Shown piece after piece: positions 34,495 to 46,194 of a stretch of DNA of 64,000 bases (positions within the stretch are counted from its first letter, which is position 1; each line of letters starts with the position of its first letter). Source of the DNA: Trichobilharzia szidati. Taxonomy: Eukaryota > Platyhelminthes > Trematoda > Strigeidida > Schistosomatidae. The notes under the pieces are model-generated. The model made no database searches and was not told the DNA's origin. It saw only the letters and a list, made by a program, of their open reading frames with translations. Position numbers and translations under genes: made by a program. The stretch is taken from the NCBI GenBank assembly GCA_944472155.2, contig OX235279.1:146528199-146592198 (forward strand), written 5' to 3'.

Positions 34495-35400
34495 CCGTTT
34501 CTCTCCCCCACCCCCTATCTTATGTCCTGATGGGTTTTCTCCATTGATTTAAGAGTAATTTACTTTATCCAGTTCATCACAACGACTGAAAGGAGGTAGC
34601 AAGCCACCGTCAGATATATTAGCAAAACCTTACCAATATATAGACGCTAGTAAGATATGAAATATAGAAAAAAGCTTCGTCACAGTGTAGTCTGTGCTAC
34701 TGAAAGGATTTGGCAGTAGTATATAAACGCAGATCGATAGGAAGCAGACAAAATTGAAAACAACATTTTAAGTCAATGGCTGCAGAGGTGAAAGTGTTTA
34801 TAACTCAAATCTGGATTTAGTTTATGTTGTGATCAGGAATTAGCCTCATTGGACAACTTCCAAAAGTCAACAACCAATCAGAACAGTTTATTGTCCGTTG
34901 ACCTAGCCGACATTTAATGTGACTGAAAATGTATAAATATGGTGTAATTTTTCTCGGTAAAAAGACCGTTACCAAGTCTCTTGTCTTTTCCCGTCACAAC
35001 AGCACTATTCACAGCTACATGCGCTTATAGAGCAAAGTGATAGTTTTAAAATCTGGTCTAACAGTGTGCAGGTAAAGTTTTGTTTATTGAATTGACTGAG
35101 AATAAATGCAGTGAGAGTGATTCAACACCTGTCAACCGGAGACTTGGGAAATTCTACTAACCTTACGATGTATAGGTAGGAACAATCAGGACTTTAAAAA
35201 TGAAGTTCCTATGTTGTACAGTTACAAATGATGACATGATCATGAATAATAATAGTGTTCGAAAAGTTATCCAACGAATGATACTATCTTGGCTATTGAC
35301 GCTTCCAGTAAATTTCTACACCCCTTGCCTTGATTACTAGCCAATAGTGAACTGGGAAAATAGGAAAACATTGAAAATGAGGATGTCAATCCACAGCGTA
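34495..35400. other. Spacer with no recognised feature
   Basis: No gene, RNA or assignable repeat recognised. Confidence 0.35.
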
Positions 35401-35579
35401 AGAAAAAACAACGTTGATACTCTAGAATTCAAGCCGTGGAACCTTATGTTCCTGTAGAAGATTAGTTATCAAAAAAGAAGAATTGATTCGTCTACTTATG
35501 AAATGTGCTAGACTACTTAATACACTCAAGTAGTCGACAAAATACTGTAAGACATCAACGTTCAGAAAGGGTATGACTG

Positions 35580-35935
35580 ATAATATTATTATTCCCTTGC
35601 TTTCCGAGTGGAACAGGGCTTCAATAACACATCGCCACTTTCTTCTATTTTCTGCCGTCCTCTTCCACTGGGTTAACGATTGAGCAAACTCTCTCATCTC
35701 TTCCTCACACGATCTCTTCCATGTCACCTTCGCACCGACGACCCACTCGTCGCTTCCCATTTGAATTCCACTCGAGGGCCTGGCGTGCGATGTCATTCGG
35801 TGGCCTCCTCAATGTATGCTCGATCCATCTCGACATTTTCCTACATATTTGTTGAGCGATCGGCTCTTGGTTGGTTTGTCCCCATAGTTTCTTGTTATTA
35901 ATTCTTTCTGACCATTAGATCTTCAGTATTGAGCA
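35580..35935 (-). pseudogene. RTE LINE C-terminal tail, antisense
   Basis: It begins with AATATTATTATTCCC, the complement of the AAT tail. The minus strand reads RGGHRMTSHARPSSGIQMGS, then DEWVVGAKVTWKRSCEEEMR and EFAQSLTQWKRTAENRRKW, one of the better-kept RTE C-termini here (WKRSCEEEMREF...WKR...NRRKW). Same subfamily as 12515-12920. Confidence 0.78.
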
Positions 35936-35939
35936 ACCT

Positions 35940-36055
35940 GTTGCCGCTAGTTTTCTAGCCGGTCCCAAGCCCGGGTAAAGAGGGAGGGTTGGGTGTGGGG
36001 CTAGCAACTTTACACCCCTAAATCTTTCAAATCGCTAGAGAAACTTCATGACTGA
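35940..36055 (+). repeat. SINE-like fragment
   Basis: GGTCCCAAGCCCGGGTAAAG, AGGGAGGGTTGGGTGTGGGG and CTAGCAACTTTACACCCC resemble the SINE-B body (AAAGAGGGAAATTTGGG, CTAGCAACTTCATCCCG), but the tRNA block and 3' tail are missing. Confidence 0.5.
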
Positions 36056-36059
36056 CATT

Positions 36060-36830
36060 GGATACAATGAAAAATTTAGGCCCTACAGTTCACTTTGTTA
36101 TTGAATGAAATTTTCAGTGACTCTAGTGGATAAAATCAAGACAACACATGAAGCAGAATAACAGGAATCTTTTTTGTTTCGTCAGTGTATCCTTTCTCAA
36201 CTGCTTACAGCCTCAGTGATATGCTAGTTATCATCCATCAAAGTTACTTTAAGACAGTCCTCAGACGTCATCGAAGTGTCCGTACTAAGAGATGACATGT
36301 CAACAGAGGCCCAATATTTTAGTCTAATCAATCAACTTGGGAATCAAAACTGAATTTTTACATACTTAGTGCATTGGCGATGAAATATTGAACAGTTATT
36401 CGGAATTATCGTGATATACAGATGAATCGAAATGTTAGTAAACTATAGAATTATTGTTACACTTGTATATATAAAGTGACTGAAATTTCTTATGTGAAAG
36501 AGAAAGTGTGTATCAAGGGAAATGGCGAGATATTAAGGCATATCAATTATAAGATAACTTAAATCATTAGAAAACTGCTGATAAACAAGTCAAATATGAA
36601 ATGATGTATTGTGAGTTAAGCCCATTTAATCGGATACCTAATATATCATACATAGCGTTTAATAAATGGAGAATTAGCTAAGTAGGTGTGAAAAGAAGTC
36701 AACATTTACATTCAGTGCAAGATGATATAATCAAGTGAGGATAAAAAACCGATTTGTGACGAGACGGAGGAAGACTTACTACAGTCATTTGAGCAGAGAA
36801 ACCAACGAAACATAAGTGATCCGTTTTATT
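36060..36830. other. Spacer with no recognised feature
   Basis: AT-rich, no gene or assignable repeat recognised. Confidence 0.35.
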
Positions 36831-36837
36831 TAATTGG

Positions 36838-37030
36838 TGGATGGTGACTAGCAGTGGAATCCAGGATGCGCGTTTCGTCCTATTTGGGACTCGTCACTGG
36901 ATGTACCTACATTTCTCACTGAGTGATGATGTTCCCACCGAGGCTCGAACCTAGTGCCCATAGTTTCAAACGCCAAAGCGTTATCCACTAGACCACTTTG
37001 GCCACGAGAGCCACCTCTTGTGCAACGGGT
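36838..37030 (-). repeat. Sm-alpha-type hammerhead SINE, antisense
   Basis: In reverse complement: tRNA-like block (GGCTCTCGTGGCCAAAGTGG, A box; AGGTTCGAGCCTCGG, B box), linker, then GTGACGA, GTCC, loop CAAATA, GGAC, GAAACGCGCATCC and TGGATTCCACTGCTAGTC. Stem II with loop CAAATA and the GAAACGCG run are the known Sm-alpha ribozyme signature of schistosomes. The core carries G for C3, which should prevent cleavage. The sequence elsewhere is well preserved. Confidence 0.88.
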
Positions 37031-37289
37031 CATATTGACTGAGACCGAGCACTTCGGTCCAATCAATCGAGGGGAAAATCCAAAATTCAATTAGATCCGT
37101 TTTATTCTTCTCCAAGGTTTGCCATCGCTTTTTTAAAACTAACCAAGCGCAACTCGTGTGTGTAACTTAGTTATCAGCTGTATTTCGTGTAACTGTCAGT
37201 TGACCTTTAGGTCAGTAATCAGTATTTCATAAGCAGGAGAGATTTGAGTTGATAGATCATGCGAAAACGCGCTGACCAAGACAGTCAGC

Positions 37290-38875
37290 TTAGGTCACAT
37301 TATCTTGTGAATTTCTGAAAGAGTGAGAACAGTGAAAGCAATGGGGTGATCACTTCAAAGAACTCCTTAACCCAGCATCACCTGCAGCTTATCCAGAAAT
37401 ATCACCAACAGTAGCCACAAAACTGCCAGTGGACACCGATCGTCCAACAAAGACAGAAGTCTGTCACGCAGTCAGGCCACTGAAGGCCAGCTGGTGTAAG
37501 GCAGTGGCACCAGATAGAATCTCTCCTGAAGCATAGAAAACGGATGCTGAAACCGCAGTGGATATACTTACTCCATTATTGCAAAACATTTGGAAGGTAG
37601 AAGAGGTACCTACTGACTGAAAGGAAGTCTACCTTGTCATACTACCAAAGAAGGGCAACTTAGGCCTATGCAAGAACTGGTGTAGAATCATGCTCTTGTC
37701 CACGCGAAGCAAAATACGAAGTCGGGACATCTTGGAAAGGTTAAAAGTTGCTCTGAATGCAGAACTCCGCTAGCCTGTAACAAGCTGGATTCAGGAAAGG
37801 CCAAAAAAACAAATCTACACATCACCATCAAACAGAGCATAAAATGGCAGTCAAATCTCTGCCTCAACTTCATCGACTTTGAGAAGGCCTTCAATAGAGT
37901 TGGCCGAGAAGTAATTTGGAAATTAATTCGACACTATGGAGTGCCCCAAACCTTTATTAGTCGCATTCAGTAGCTATATGGGAAAACCATGTGTCAGATG
38001 ATTCACGACTGAGGAGTCAGTAGAGCCTTTGTAGTGATTACAGCAGTAAGACATGACAGCCTATTATCACCGATGATATTTTTTATGGTCGTGAATTGAA
38101 TCATGCGACAGATTGTAGGGTGTAAGCAGAAGAGAACATATTGGATTGACGAGAAAACACTGGACGATATTAACTTCGCGGATGATTTATGTAAAATTTT
38201 GCTCAAAAACTCGAAGATCTACAGACGAAATCCAACAAGTTGGTAGGATAGGCAGAGAAGACAGGGAAAACAGAGGTAATATACATACTTAACGAACGAC
38301 AGCAAGCATTGACCGCTATCTCTATCACTTATATGGACGGTATTGTTTCAACTACTGGCAGCACAGATAACAGTGTGAAAAGGAGTAATTGAAAGGCAAG
38401 ACGAACCTTCACTGCTGTGAAATCAGTACAGGAATCCCCTGAACTCAGAATAAGAAAAAACATCTGGATCTTTGACACTGAGACTTGGCACGTCAGTCAA
38501 CAACTGTCATCCCTCGAAATTCGAGATCAGACAACTAGATAAGAAATGAATGTAGGAACCATATCAAAGAAACAAATGAGAACATATTGCCCAATCTATA
38601 TGCCTAAGACAATGCAAATTGATTGGACGCACTCTGAGGAGACCTCTGACTGACGCCATGCACAAGTCGGGTCTTTGAGTTGTACCAGAATGGAAAACAA
38701 CGGGTTGTTCGTCTGAGAGTGACATGGATGAGGTCGTGTGCATGGAGGAAATGAAATCTGGTGGGCGGTTGGGAAGCCAGGCGCAAAAATAAACTGAAGA
38801 GAACTAAGCGAGATGAAGATGTACTGCTGAAGCCTTATATTCCACTAGGAACTCAAGGTATTAACAACAATAATC
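37290..38875 (+). pseudogene. RTE LINE, longest sense relic (about 1.6 kb)
   Basis: Sense translation with frameshifts gives TVATKLPVDTDRPTKTEV and KAVAPDRISPEA, the VYLVILPKKGNLGLCKN finger motif, QAGFRKGQKNKSTHHHQTEHKMAVK-like sequence, NFIDFEKAFNRVGREVIWK (catalytic Asp), NFADDLCKILLKN (FADD) and the C-terminal tail QIDWTHSEETSD. The end is GCTGAAGCCTTATATTCC then AAC/AAT repeats. Several stops make it dead. The endonuclease domain is missing. Confidence 0.85.
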
Positions 38876-39279
38876 TAAAGTTATCCAAGAATTCTTACCA
38901 CCAGATAGAAATTCAGTAAGTGCCAAGTGAACGTCATCTCTCAGTGTTTCTCCTTGTAATTTTATTAAATAACTCATGTAACGCCTATACTGAAGTCAAT
39001 CAGTTCATCACTTGTCCCCTTTTTATAAGGAATCCGGTTCGAATCCATCGATTATTGACCTAACTATCTATGCATCATATAATGCCTAGTGATTTAATCA
39101 TAGATACAAAATTAGGTGGGTTGGGATGGCGCCTGGGATGGAGAAGGTGAATTGGGTGGAGAAATTAACCACACAACACAACAATCCTAACCTAAAAATG
39201 CCTATTTCACTTATTATTGACCTGCTTACTTGCGTAGAATAACATATATTTAAGAACTATACGAAAGTAGGTCTCTGAA

Positions 39280-40120
39280 GAAATGTGAAACTCAGTATAC
39301 GCATATGCATAGTATTAGTAGTAGTTGTAATAATAATCATAATAGTTTTTTTTCAATAAAAAAGAGAAAAAAAGAAAGGTATCTACCTTTTCTTGGGCGT
39401 TACCTTGGTAACTGTCAAAAAAATGTTTGCTTTTTTAGACTGGTTGTCCTCAATTTAATAAATATACACATACATATAGATGTATATGCATATGCACATA
39501 GTATAAATATATCTGAGCATATCCTCATACTTTTTACAATATACTCAATCTGTCAACATTCTAACCATCAGTAAGACTATTGGATAAATCGATATCTTTA
39601 TTAGTAATTATGATAATTATTAGTGATATTATTAATATCTGTAAATTTCTATCAGTACTAGTAGCAGTAGTAGTAGTACTAGTGTGAGTAGTCATCACAA
39701 TTAGAGTAGCATGTACTGACAGTATAATCATCATTTTCTTTTTTTTCTAATGATGAGGTAGAGATGATGTTACTGCTTCTAAAGATCATGCTGTTGATGT
39801 TGATGAGCAAACAACTAATTCTAGAGTGTTCTATTTATATCTAAACAAACTTCTTCGTTCGTTCGTTCATTCATTCATACATACATTCATTCAACAATCA
39901 ATTAATCAGTGATAATCATCTCTTGAGATATGTAATATGTATGAGCAGGTGAGTGAGTGAGTGAGTGAGTGAGCAAGTGAAGTGAAGAAAGAAGTAAACA
40001 GTGAATAACTGGTGCAGTGACAGAAGCAGCCGTAGTCTCAGTAGTAAAAGTAGTAGGAGTAGGAGTAGTAGTACTACAGTTTCCTTCCTTTGCATAAGTG
40101 TACTTGAAATACTTTTCTAA
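39280..40120. other. Microsatellite-rich, transposon-poor island
   Basis: No transposon is recognised here. Short tracts are packed together: AAT/AGT triplets near 39310 and 39655-39690, CATA/TATG steps near 39465-39500, ATTC/GTTC tetranucleotides near 39855-39890, and (GTGA)n at 39950-39974. The composition resembles 57900-59000, which precedes the channel exon, so a regulatory or transcribed role is possible. No coding exon is identified. Confidence 0.45.
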
Positions 40121-40224
40121 AAATAGATTTGATTAACTTCATTTTTGTGTTTTAGTGAAACAAAAAGCTCTTTTACTTGAATATTACTCACTAGAGATAA
40201 TTACATTATGAGCTTGGTATATAT

Positions 40225-40955
40225 ATATATAATTTTTCCCTCATGTTCCGAGTGTAACATAGGGATTCAACAGAACATCTCCATTCCTCCTGTTTTCTTC
40301 AGTTATCTTCAGATGGCTCCAAGCTGCCCACTTGCTTTCTTCTCCTCCTTACACTAACTCCACCATTTCATCCCCCACACACACACAGACGCCCTACTGG
40401 CTGCTTCCCTTTTCTGTTCCACTCGAGTGACGACCCAGTGCGTGATGTCACTCGATGGTTTCCTTATTGTCTATCTGATATATATCCATTTCCTTTGTCA
40501 TATTTGTTGATCAGTATTTACTGATACAGTAAATATTACTGTATAATATTGCGAGACTTTATCAAAAAATGGAATTTTACTCTACCATGGTGCTCAAGTT
40601 CCATTCTTATATCATCTGATCTTCAGTATGAAGTCAGAGAAGCCAGTAGTTCATAGAAGTCTAAAGTAGCCTGTTCAAAATGATTTTCGTAACTCGCTAG
40701 ATAAGTTTCTGGCCCACATGCAAGCAGTGCCTGCCTGACTGACTGACGGACTTAACAATGGTGTTCAAAATCTGAATCTTGTTTATTCTGTGGTGTGCAG
40801 AAGATTCACACACTCATTCCAGAGTGATAAATGTCTGTCCTGCCTCTTCGATTCTGGTTTAGACATCCTCATCTGTTTGACGTGTCTGTAACTGGAACAG
40901 TGTTTCCTAGATAAGTGAAGGATGTGACGTCTTTCAAATATCGCCACTTGTTTGG
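40225..40955 (-). pseudogene. RTE LINE 3' part, antisense, with replaced internal block
   Basis: It starts with the complement of the LINE tail (TTCCGAGTGTAACATAGG) and runs through the C-terminal region to the linker (complement of GATAAGTGAAGGATGTGACG). A block at about 40510-40612 does not match the family and contains a small hairpin (ATTTACTG and CAGTAAAT). The RTE resumes at ATCATCTGATCTTCAG and continues after a PLE terminal fragment at 41085. Confidence 0.75.
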
Positions 40956-40964
40956 TAAACTGTT

Positions 40965-41068
40965 ATGTATTGTAATAAAAATGCTACGTATATTAGAGTA
41001 GAGCCAGAGATGAGGATCTAATTGAAAAGTAAATATTTCTTCGCTCAGTCTTTCTGTTTTCTAAATGT
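40965..41068 (+). repeat. PLE terminal motif inserted in an RTE
   Basis: GAGTAGAGCCAGAGATGAGG, ATCTAATTGAAAAGTAAATA and TTTCTTCGCTCAG form the terminal motif seen in the opposite sense at 7435-7515 and 56950-57010. GAGC can pair with GCTC as stem I. It separates two pieces of the RTE. Confidence 0.55.
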
Positions 41069-41084
41069 CTAAATCGGGACTTTT

Positions 41085-41205
41085 TCTATATTCAAATTTT
41101 TCCCGTCGATAGTGATTGGTGCTTGTTGTTGTTGGTTAAATGGTTGGTTATATTCATCACCTCCGTTGTCGCTAATTGCACCACAATTAGGAATATCATG
41201 GGGGA
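41085..41205 (-). pseudogene. Continuation of the split RTE LINE
   Basis: The complement of the RTE linker (ATTGGTGCTTGTTGTTGTTGG, ATTCATCACCTCCGTTGTC) matches 6340-6410 and 1010-1060. It belongs to the copy at 40225-40955, with the PLE fragment in between. Confidence 0.65.
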
Positions 41206-41230
41206 TTATATATATATATATATATATACA

Positions 41231-42200
41231 GTGTTCCAGAACACTTTTGCGGACATGAAGATGTGTACGGTCGATATGCTTCGCTCCAAGTGAACAAGTA
41301 AATTGATAAATATCCGTTGACGTGACCAAAAGCAGCATCTTATCCTCAACGCTTTGCTGGATTAACTGCATGCTGGAGAATGTGATACGTAAAGTGGCCC
41401 TTATGACGGGATCATCTTTCATTTTCCTCTATAATATTTTAAAGGAGTTCTCTATCCTTCCTGGTATCTCTTTCTGTTTCGATGATTTGAAAAATTTGGT
41501 ATCGTCTGCTGGTAAATACATTTGTTAATTTTTCGACATTGATCTGTTCATTACTACAAACCCATTGCCCTTATCAGGACAGACAAGGATTAAGTTGTTT
41601 TCTGTGTTCCTTCATCAGCAGATAATGATGACTGGGTCGTGCAGCGATATACTTGTGGCGGCTATCGTAGCAGCTTCTCTGTTTACCTGGCTTTTTACTG
41701 GCTAGACAAGGTTCAGGAATACATATGCCAGTATTTGAACCTGAACCACCTGCGTGACTGGAGAGCATCCAACCTTTGAACCCCTAACAAACGGTTGCAT
41801 TGATTATCAGGTAGGAAGTACAGTCTTTCAACAATCGGCAATATCTGTCCGCATCTTTTGTACTAATTAATTTGGCCTGTGTGTGACATTGGATGCTGAA
41901 TGTTCGCATTTTCTTAACATTCTATGGAATTGTGTAGTCGGTGAGAATGAAATTTTAATATCCTTGATATTCTTCTCAACAATTATATAGGGGTTGGCCA
42001 GGTGAAGGCAATAATCTACAGAAAGCCACGGACCTAGATTTTGTGCTTCTTGATACATGTCATTAGAGAGTTTCTGTGACTTTGAAGGAACTAATACCTC
42101 TCTTTTTTAGCTTATAACATGCATTATTTTCTGCTGCAGTTACCGACTTTAGTGATGAGCTATATGGGTTCATGATCCACCTCTTGCGCTTTCGTAACCA
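41231..42200 (-). pseudogene. PLE with N-terminal region and deleted central RT
   Basis: Reading on the minus strand from 42200: an N-terminal segment, then SRHKYIAARPSHHYLLMKEH and DKGNGFVVMNRS (the PLE N-terminal motif before RT finger 1), then DDTKFFKSSKQKEIPGR and KMKDDPVI. Directly after that it joins RATLRITFSSMQLIQQSVED, which lies just before the GIY-YIG domain. About 360 residues of RT are missing relative to the copy at 49352. GIY-YIG follows as DIYQFTCSLGAKHIDRT and breaks at a TA microsatellite (41208-41230). Confidence 0.75.
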
Positions 42201-42329
42201 GTAAACTGATTTGTCACTAGAGATGAATCGACTTATTTCATATGTCTAGAAGTCCTGATAACGGAATTCTATCAGTCATATAAACTCGTATACTTTGCCT
42301 TATCATATATTATTCCATAGAGTTCTCTT

Positions 42330-43105
42330 GAGTCCAATGTCACACAAACTCGAAGACTAACAAGTCAAAACCAGTAAGTTAGCAGAATAAGTTGGCAAGG
42401 AGGACAGAACTTCGAGTGAACATAGAGAAGACGGAGGTGATGAGGATAACCAACCAACCAACTAACAACGACAAGCACCAATCACTATCTTGGAAGCACT
42501 GTTCCAGTTACAGACACGCCACACAGATGAGGATGTCTAAACCAGAATTGAAGAGGCAGGACAGACATTTATCACTCTGGAATTAATGTGGAAATCTTCT
42601 ACACTTCAGAGAATAAACAACAAGATTCAGATTTTGAACACCAGTGTTAAGTCAGTCAGTCAGAGCAGGCACTGCTTGCATGTGGGCCAGAAACTTATCT
42701 AGCGAGTTACGAAAAGCATTTTGATTAGGCTACTTCAGACTTCTTTGAATAACTGGCCTCTCTGGTTCCATGTTGAAAATGAGATGGCTGGTGAGGAAGA
42801 ATTAGCGAGAATAAACTCTGGGAACGAACCAACCAAGAACATGTCCAGTAAACATTCCGAAGAAAATGGATATAGGTCGGATACGCATTGAGAAGACTGT
42901 CGGGTGACATGCAGACCCACGTAGCCCCTTGCTCGAGCATAACCCTAATGGGAAATGACGAGATGAGCGTGGGTTTGAGTGTGATATGGGAGAGACCATG
43001 CGAGGGAGAGATCAGAGATTATGGGCAATCATGGGGCCAGCTGCAGAGGACCTTATTTTCCCCATTTTCCACTGAGAACCTAAGGGGAAAATAATAATAA
43101 ATTAC
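42330..43105 (+). pseudogene. RTE LINE 3' part, sense
   Basis: The linker LRVNIEKTEVMRITNQPTNND is present, followed by the C-terminal domain with frameshifts (WERTNQEHVQ, then RRKWI, IRTLRRLSG) and MGETMRGRDQRLWAIMGPAA. The end is TTTCCACTGAGAACCTAAGG then AATAATAATAAAT. It shares its central segment with 47870-48390. Confidence 0.8.
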
Positions 43106-43199
43106 ATTGAACTGAAAAGCTGAGTATCTGTCGGTATGTCAGCCCATAGTTCACATGCTTAGACAATGCGTCGAGATAAAGATGACCTTATTTAGTCGA

Positions 43200-43510
43200 T
43201 TGTGTCTAGCAGTGAAATCTAGGAGGCGCGTTTCTTCCTGTTTAAGGTCCAATGACCAGAATCATCTACATCCACAGAGAATGGTGATGTTCCCATAGGA
43301 AACTCGAACCCAGTACTCGTCAACTGAAACACAAAATGGTCAGTCTGATAGGCCAGTGTTTCACGATAACCAAAGTATCTTTTACCATTCGAAACAATGA
43401 CTCCTGGGTTTCAGTTTCACTAGCGTCACCACCATTCACTCGGGACTCAGATACCTTCAGTTGACGAGTCTTGATCCGCACAAAACACACATCCTAGATT
43501 CTATTTTTAT
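43200..43510. repeat. Inverted pair of decayed Sm-alpha-type SINEs
   Basis: The antisense half (43200-43350) retains AGGAGGCGCGTTTCTTCC and the B-box complement AAACTCGAACCC. The sense half (43385-43510) retains a ribozyme remnant TTGACGAGTC, then CACATCCTAGATTCT. Both ribozyme cores are mutated. Confidence 0.6.
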
Positions 43511-43514
43511 TACT

Positions 43515-45300
43515 AGCAAACATCAACAAAGTAGCATTCATTAGACTGCATCTACGTCTTAAGGAAAAATGAAATAATCTTAGGCAATGAACAATCCTCT
43601 ATCTAATTTCGAAGCCTGATAAAGAAACACCGCAAGAGAAACCATTTATTATTTTTTATATTTTTTCTTTTATTTATTCCCCAATTATTAAAATGGATGT
43701 GGACATATTTATAATTATTTCTTTTAACGTTTATAGTCTCCCTGGGAATATATATATATATATATACATTTCGGTATTCAGATGGAATGGGTACTGGGGA
43801 CGCAGTTACATTCACTCGGTAAATTTCAAGTAGGCGGAGATGTGTTAGTCATCATCATTAGAATAACATACTTTATAACACGATTTTTTCTGACTAATCA
43901 ACTGTTTTAGCAATATCCTTTTACCTTATTTTATTTTTTGTGTTATTCACTGTTATGATATCACCACATCTGTACTTCACATTATCATTGCAATCGAGAT
44001 AGGAGTTGGACATAGATGCGAGTACCAGTTGATCTGTTTGTTCTTCAGCTTGATCTTTTATAGCCAGAACAATAAGCAACGACGTTGCCCGAAAAGTATA
44101 TCTTACACAATAAAAAATATTTAAAAAGATATGTCAATTAGTCTATAATCATGATTAGTAAAATAGTAGGCGTTATTTTACATAGGCCTATTCTGATTGG
44201 TTTATTCCTAGAGAGACCTTGATCACCAAATCACCAGTAAAGGACAGTCCATTGCTAATTCATCCACAAACAATTCTTAAAGTCAGATTATCTCATCACT
44301 GTTAGGTGACTGAAACCGTTAGTCTTCAGGCCAGTAGTTACCTGTTACGAATTCCAAGTGAGCAGTCTCATTCAGACAAACAATATCCATTAAAGTGAAC
44401 ATGTATCTGTCTAACTAATTAAGAGTTTACTTTAAGGATTAGTTGTGACTACTTTCAAAGCTATTCAGCACGATCATAAATGAAAGACATTGTCATTCCA
44501 AATAGTGACCTACTCACGACTCCGCATCATCTAGAAGACCTATGCTTATTTGATGACAGCTGTTTCATTCTTGTTACAGAGTATTCAGCAGTGAGAACCT
44601 ATTTTTTTATAATGAATCAAGGTCCAGTGCCATCAGCTTCCAAATAAAGCATTCTGGCATTCAATAACATAGTCAGAATCAAATTCCTAAGACTCTGAGC
44701 TCCAAACGATTCGCAGTGTGAGGTCACAGCCACTAAGTGCTTCTACCGATAACCACAGGAAAACCACCCCAAAGTCAGTCAATTGCGAACAGCCGGTTAG
44801 TATTGGATATCTTGAAACCCAAACGTCGTGAGTCATATCCTTCATCTATTCCACTGCATGTGTGTATGTGTGTTTGTACCAATGAAGAATACCGAATTGG
44901 GAGAAAAAAAGTTGTCTAGTTTTCCCAGGTTTTCAATATGCACTAGGATTAATCAGATCCCACTAAATATTCCATTGGAATATAGGAAATCTTCTCCTCA
45001 GCAATGATGATTGTTGCCTAACTCCTTAGGGAGTTGCTTTATCCACCACAGCACTACATCGTAGCAACGTACTCAATGTCTACTATTCAGCCCTACTAAA
45101 ATATTGATTACAACAATGTTTTTGCATGATTCTTCTCTTTTTTCCTTCATTTTATTCGTTTATGTCTAAACATGAAACTGTATATTTCTCCGCATTTTAT
45201 TTTATGTTATTTTGAAATGAATCATTCGTTGGAATGCACGAAAATACTTTGATGGTTAATTACGCCTGCATAATGTGAATAACATACACTGTCTGCTTTC
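43515..45300. other. Spacer with a dispersed repeat and small SINE remnants
   Basis: 44040-44220 is similar to 20420-20690. A decayed hammerhead-SINE tail lies near 44860-44945 (ACCAATGAAGAATACCG). A TA run occurs at 43747-43766. No gene recognised. Confidence 0.4.
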
Positions 45301-45312
45301 TTTTGAATCTAC

Positions 45313-45342
45313 CGGGTAGGGGGGAGGGGGAGGGCGAGGGGG
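45313..45342 (+). other. G-quadruplex-forming motif
   Basis: GGGTAGGGGGGAGGGGGAGG followed by GCGAGGGGG gives five G-runs of three or more with loops of one or two bases. This is a strong intramolecular G4 on the plus strand. It stands alone in AT-rich DNA; no gene is recognised nearby. Confidence 0.85.
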
Positions 45343-45689
45343 CTGTTTTTTCTAGCCTAGTTCGTTTTGCGTCTTTAAAAATATCCACCCAAAACATTCT
45401 ATTAATATATATGCATATATATGCAAATGATGAAGTTGCCTCGTAGTTTAATATCGATTATTAAAAGAGATGGAGAAGGGAAGACAGAAACAGGCTGCAT
45501 GCTAACTCACTATTAATAAATAATAATAATAAATATTATACTGATAGCGAGATTATCTTAGACTGTCGTGATCTGGTAGGCTGTTACTCATGAAATGAGT
45601 GATGTACCACTGAAGGTGGAATTGACGTCTGGATTACGGCAGACTTTGAATCCACTAAAGAAGCCCCTGGAAATTTAAAAACATTGATT

Positions 45690-45965
45690 AATGAAGAAAG
45701 AATATTCCTTTTCATAAATAACCTCTTTACCAAGTTCTACAGTTATATTGTAAAAACTGAAGGGCAAGTTATCAAACAGCTTTTTTCATTATATCTATAC
45801 TGTTTATATTCTCCAACGTATCACTGAGCGTGTGAAATAGAATGTTCAAATAGAAATATAGTATTCTGTTGCGAATGCAATACTGAACTGTGGGAATATG
45901 TGAGAATCATATTCCGTTGGCACACACTGTCAGTATCACACCTACACAATATGACCACAATTAAT
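45690..45965 (-). repeat. PLE terminal motif plus unclassified repeat
   Basis: 45695-45750 is the complement of a PLE terminal motif (AAAGAATATTCC, CAAGTTCTACAGTTATAT). 45760-45965 belongs to a repeat also at 53580-53830 and 62185-62490: TATTCTGTTGC-AATG, ACTGTGGGAATATGTGAGAA, ATATTCCGTTGGCACACACT, GTATCACAC. The class of that repeat is unknown. Confidence 0.55.
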
Positions 45966-46194
45966 ATAGAGTTATTCATACCAACAACATTAATTAATCA
46001 GTAGTATTGATAAGTTTTATTTCAAAAGTTTCTGTGATTGTCATAATATGCACTGATATCACACTTAACTGAATATCAGATAAATTAAGGCAAGTTTGTG
46101 AATTAATATGTTCAACAGCATTGTTCTTCTGCGGTATAAAAGAAATTTTGATAAAGACAATCATCTATAGGGTAAAGCTATTTTCTCAAAAGAA

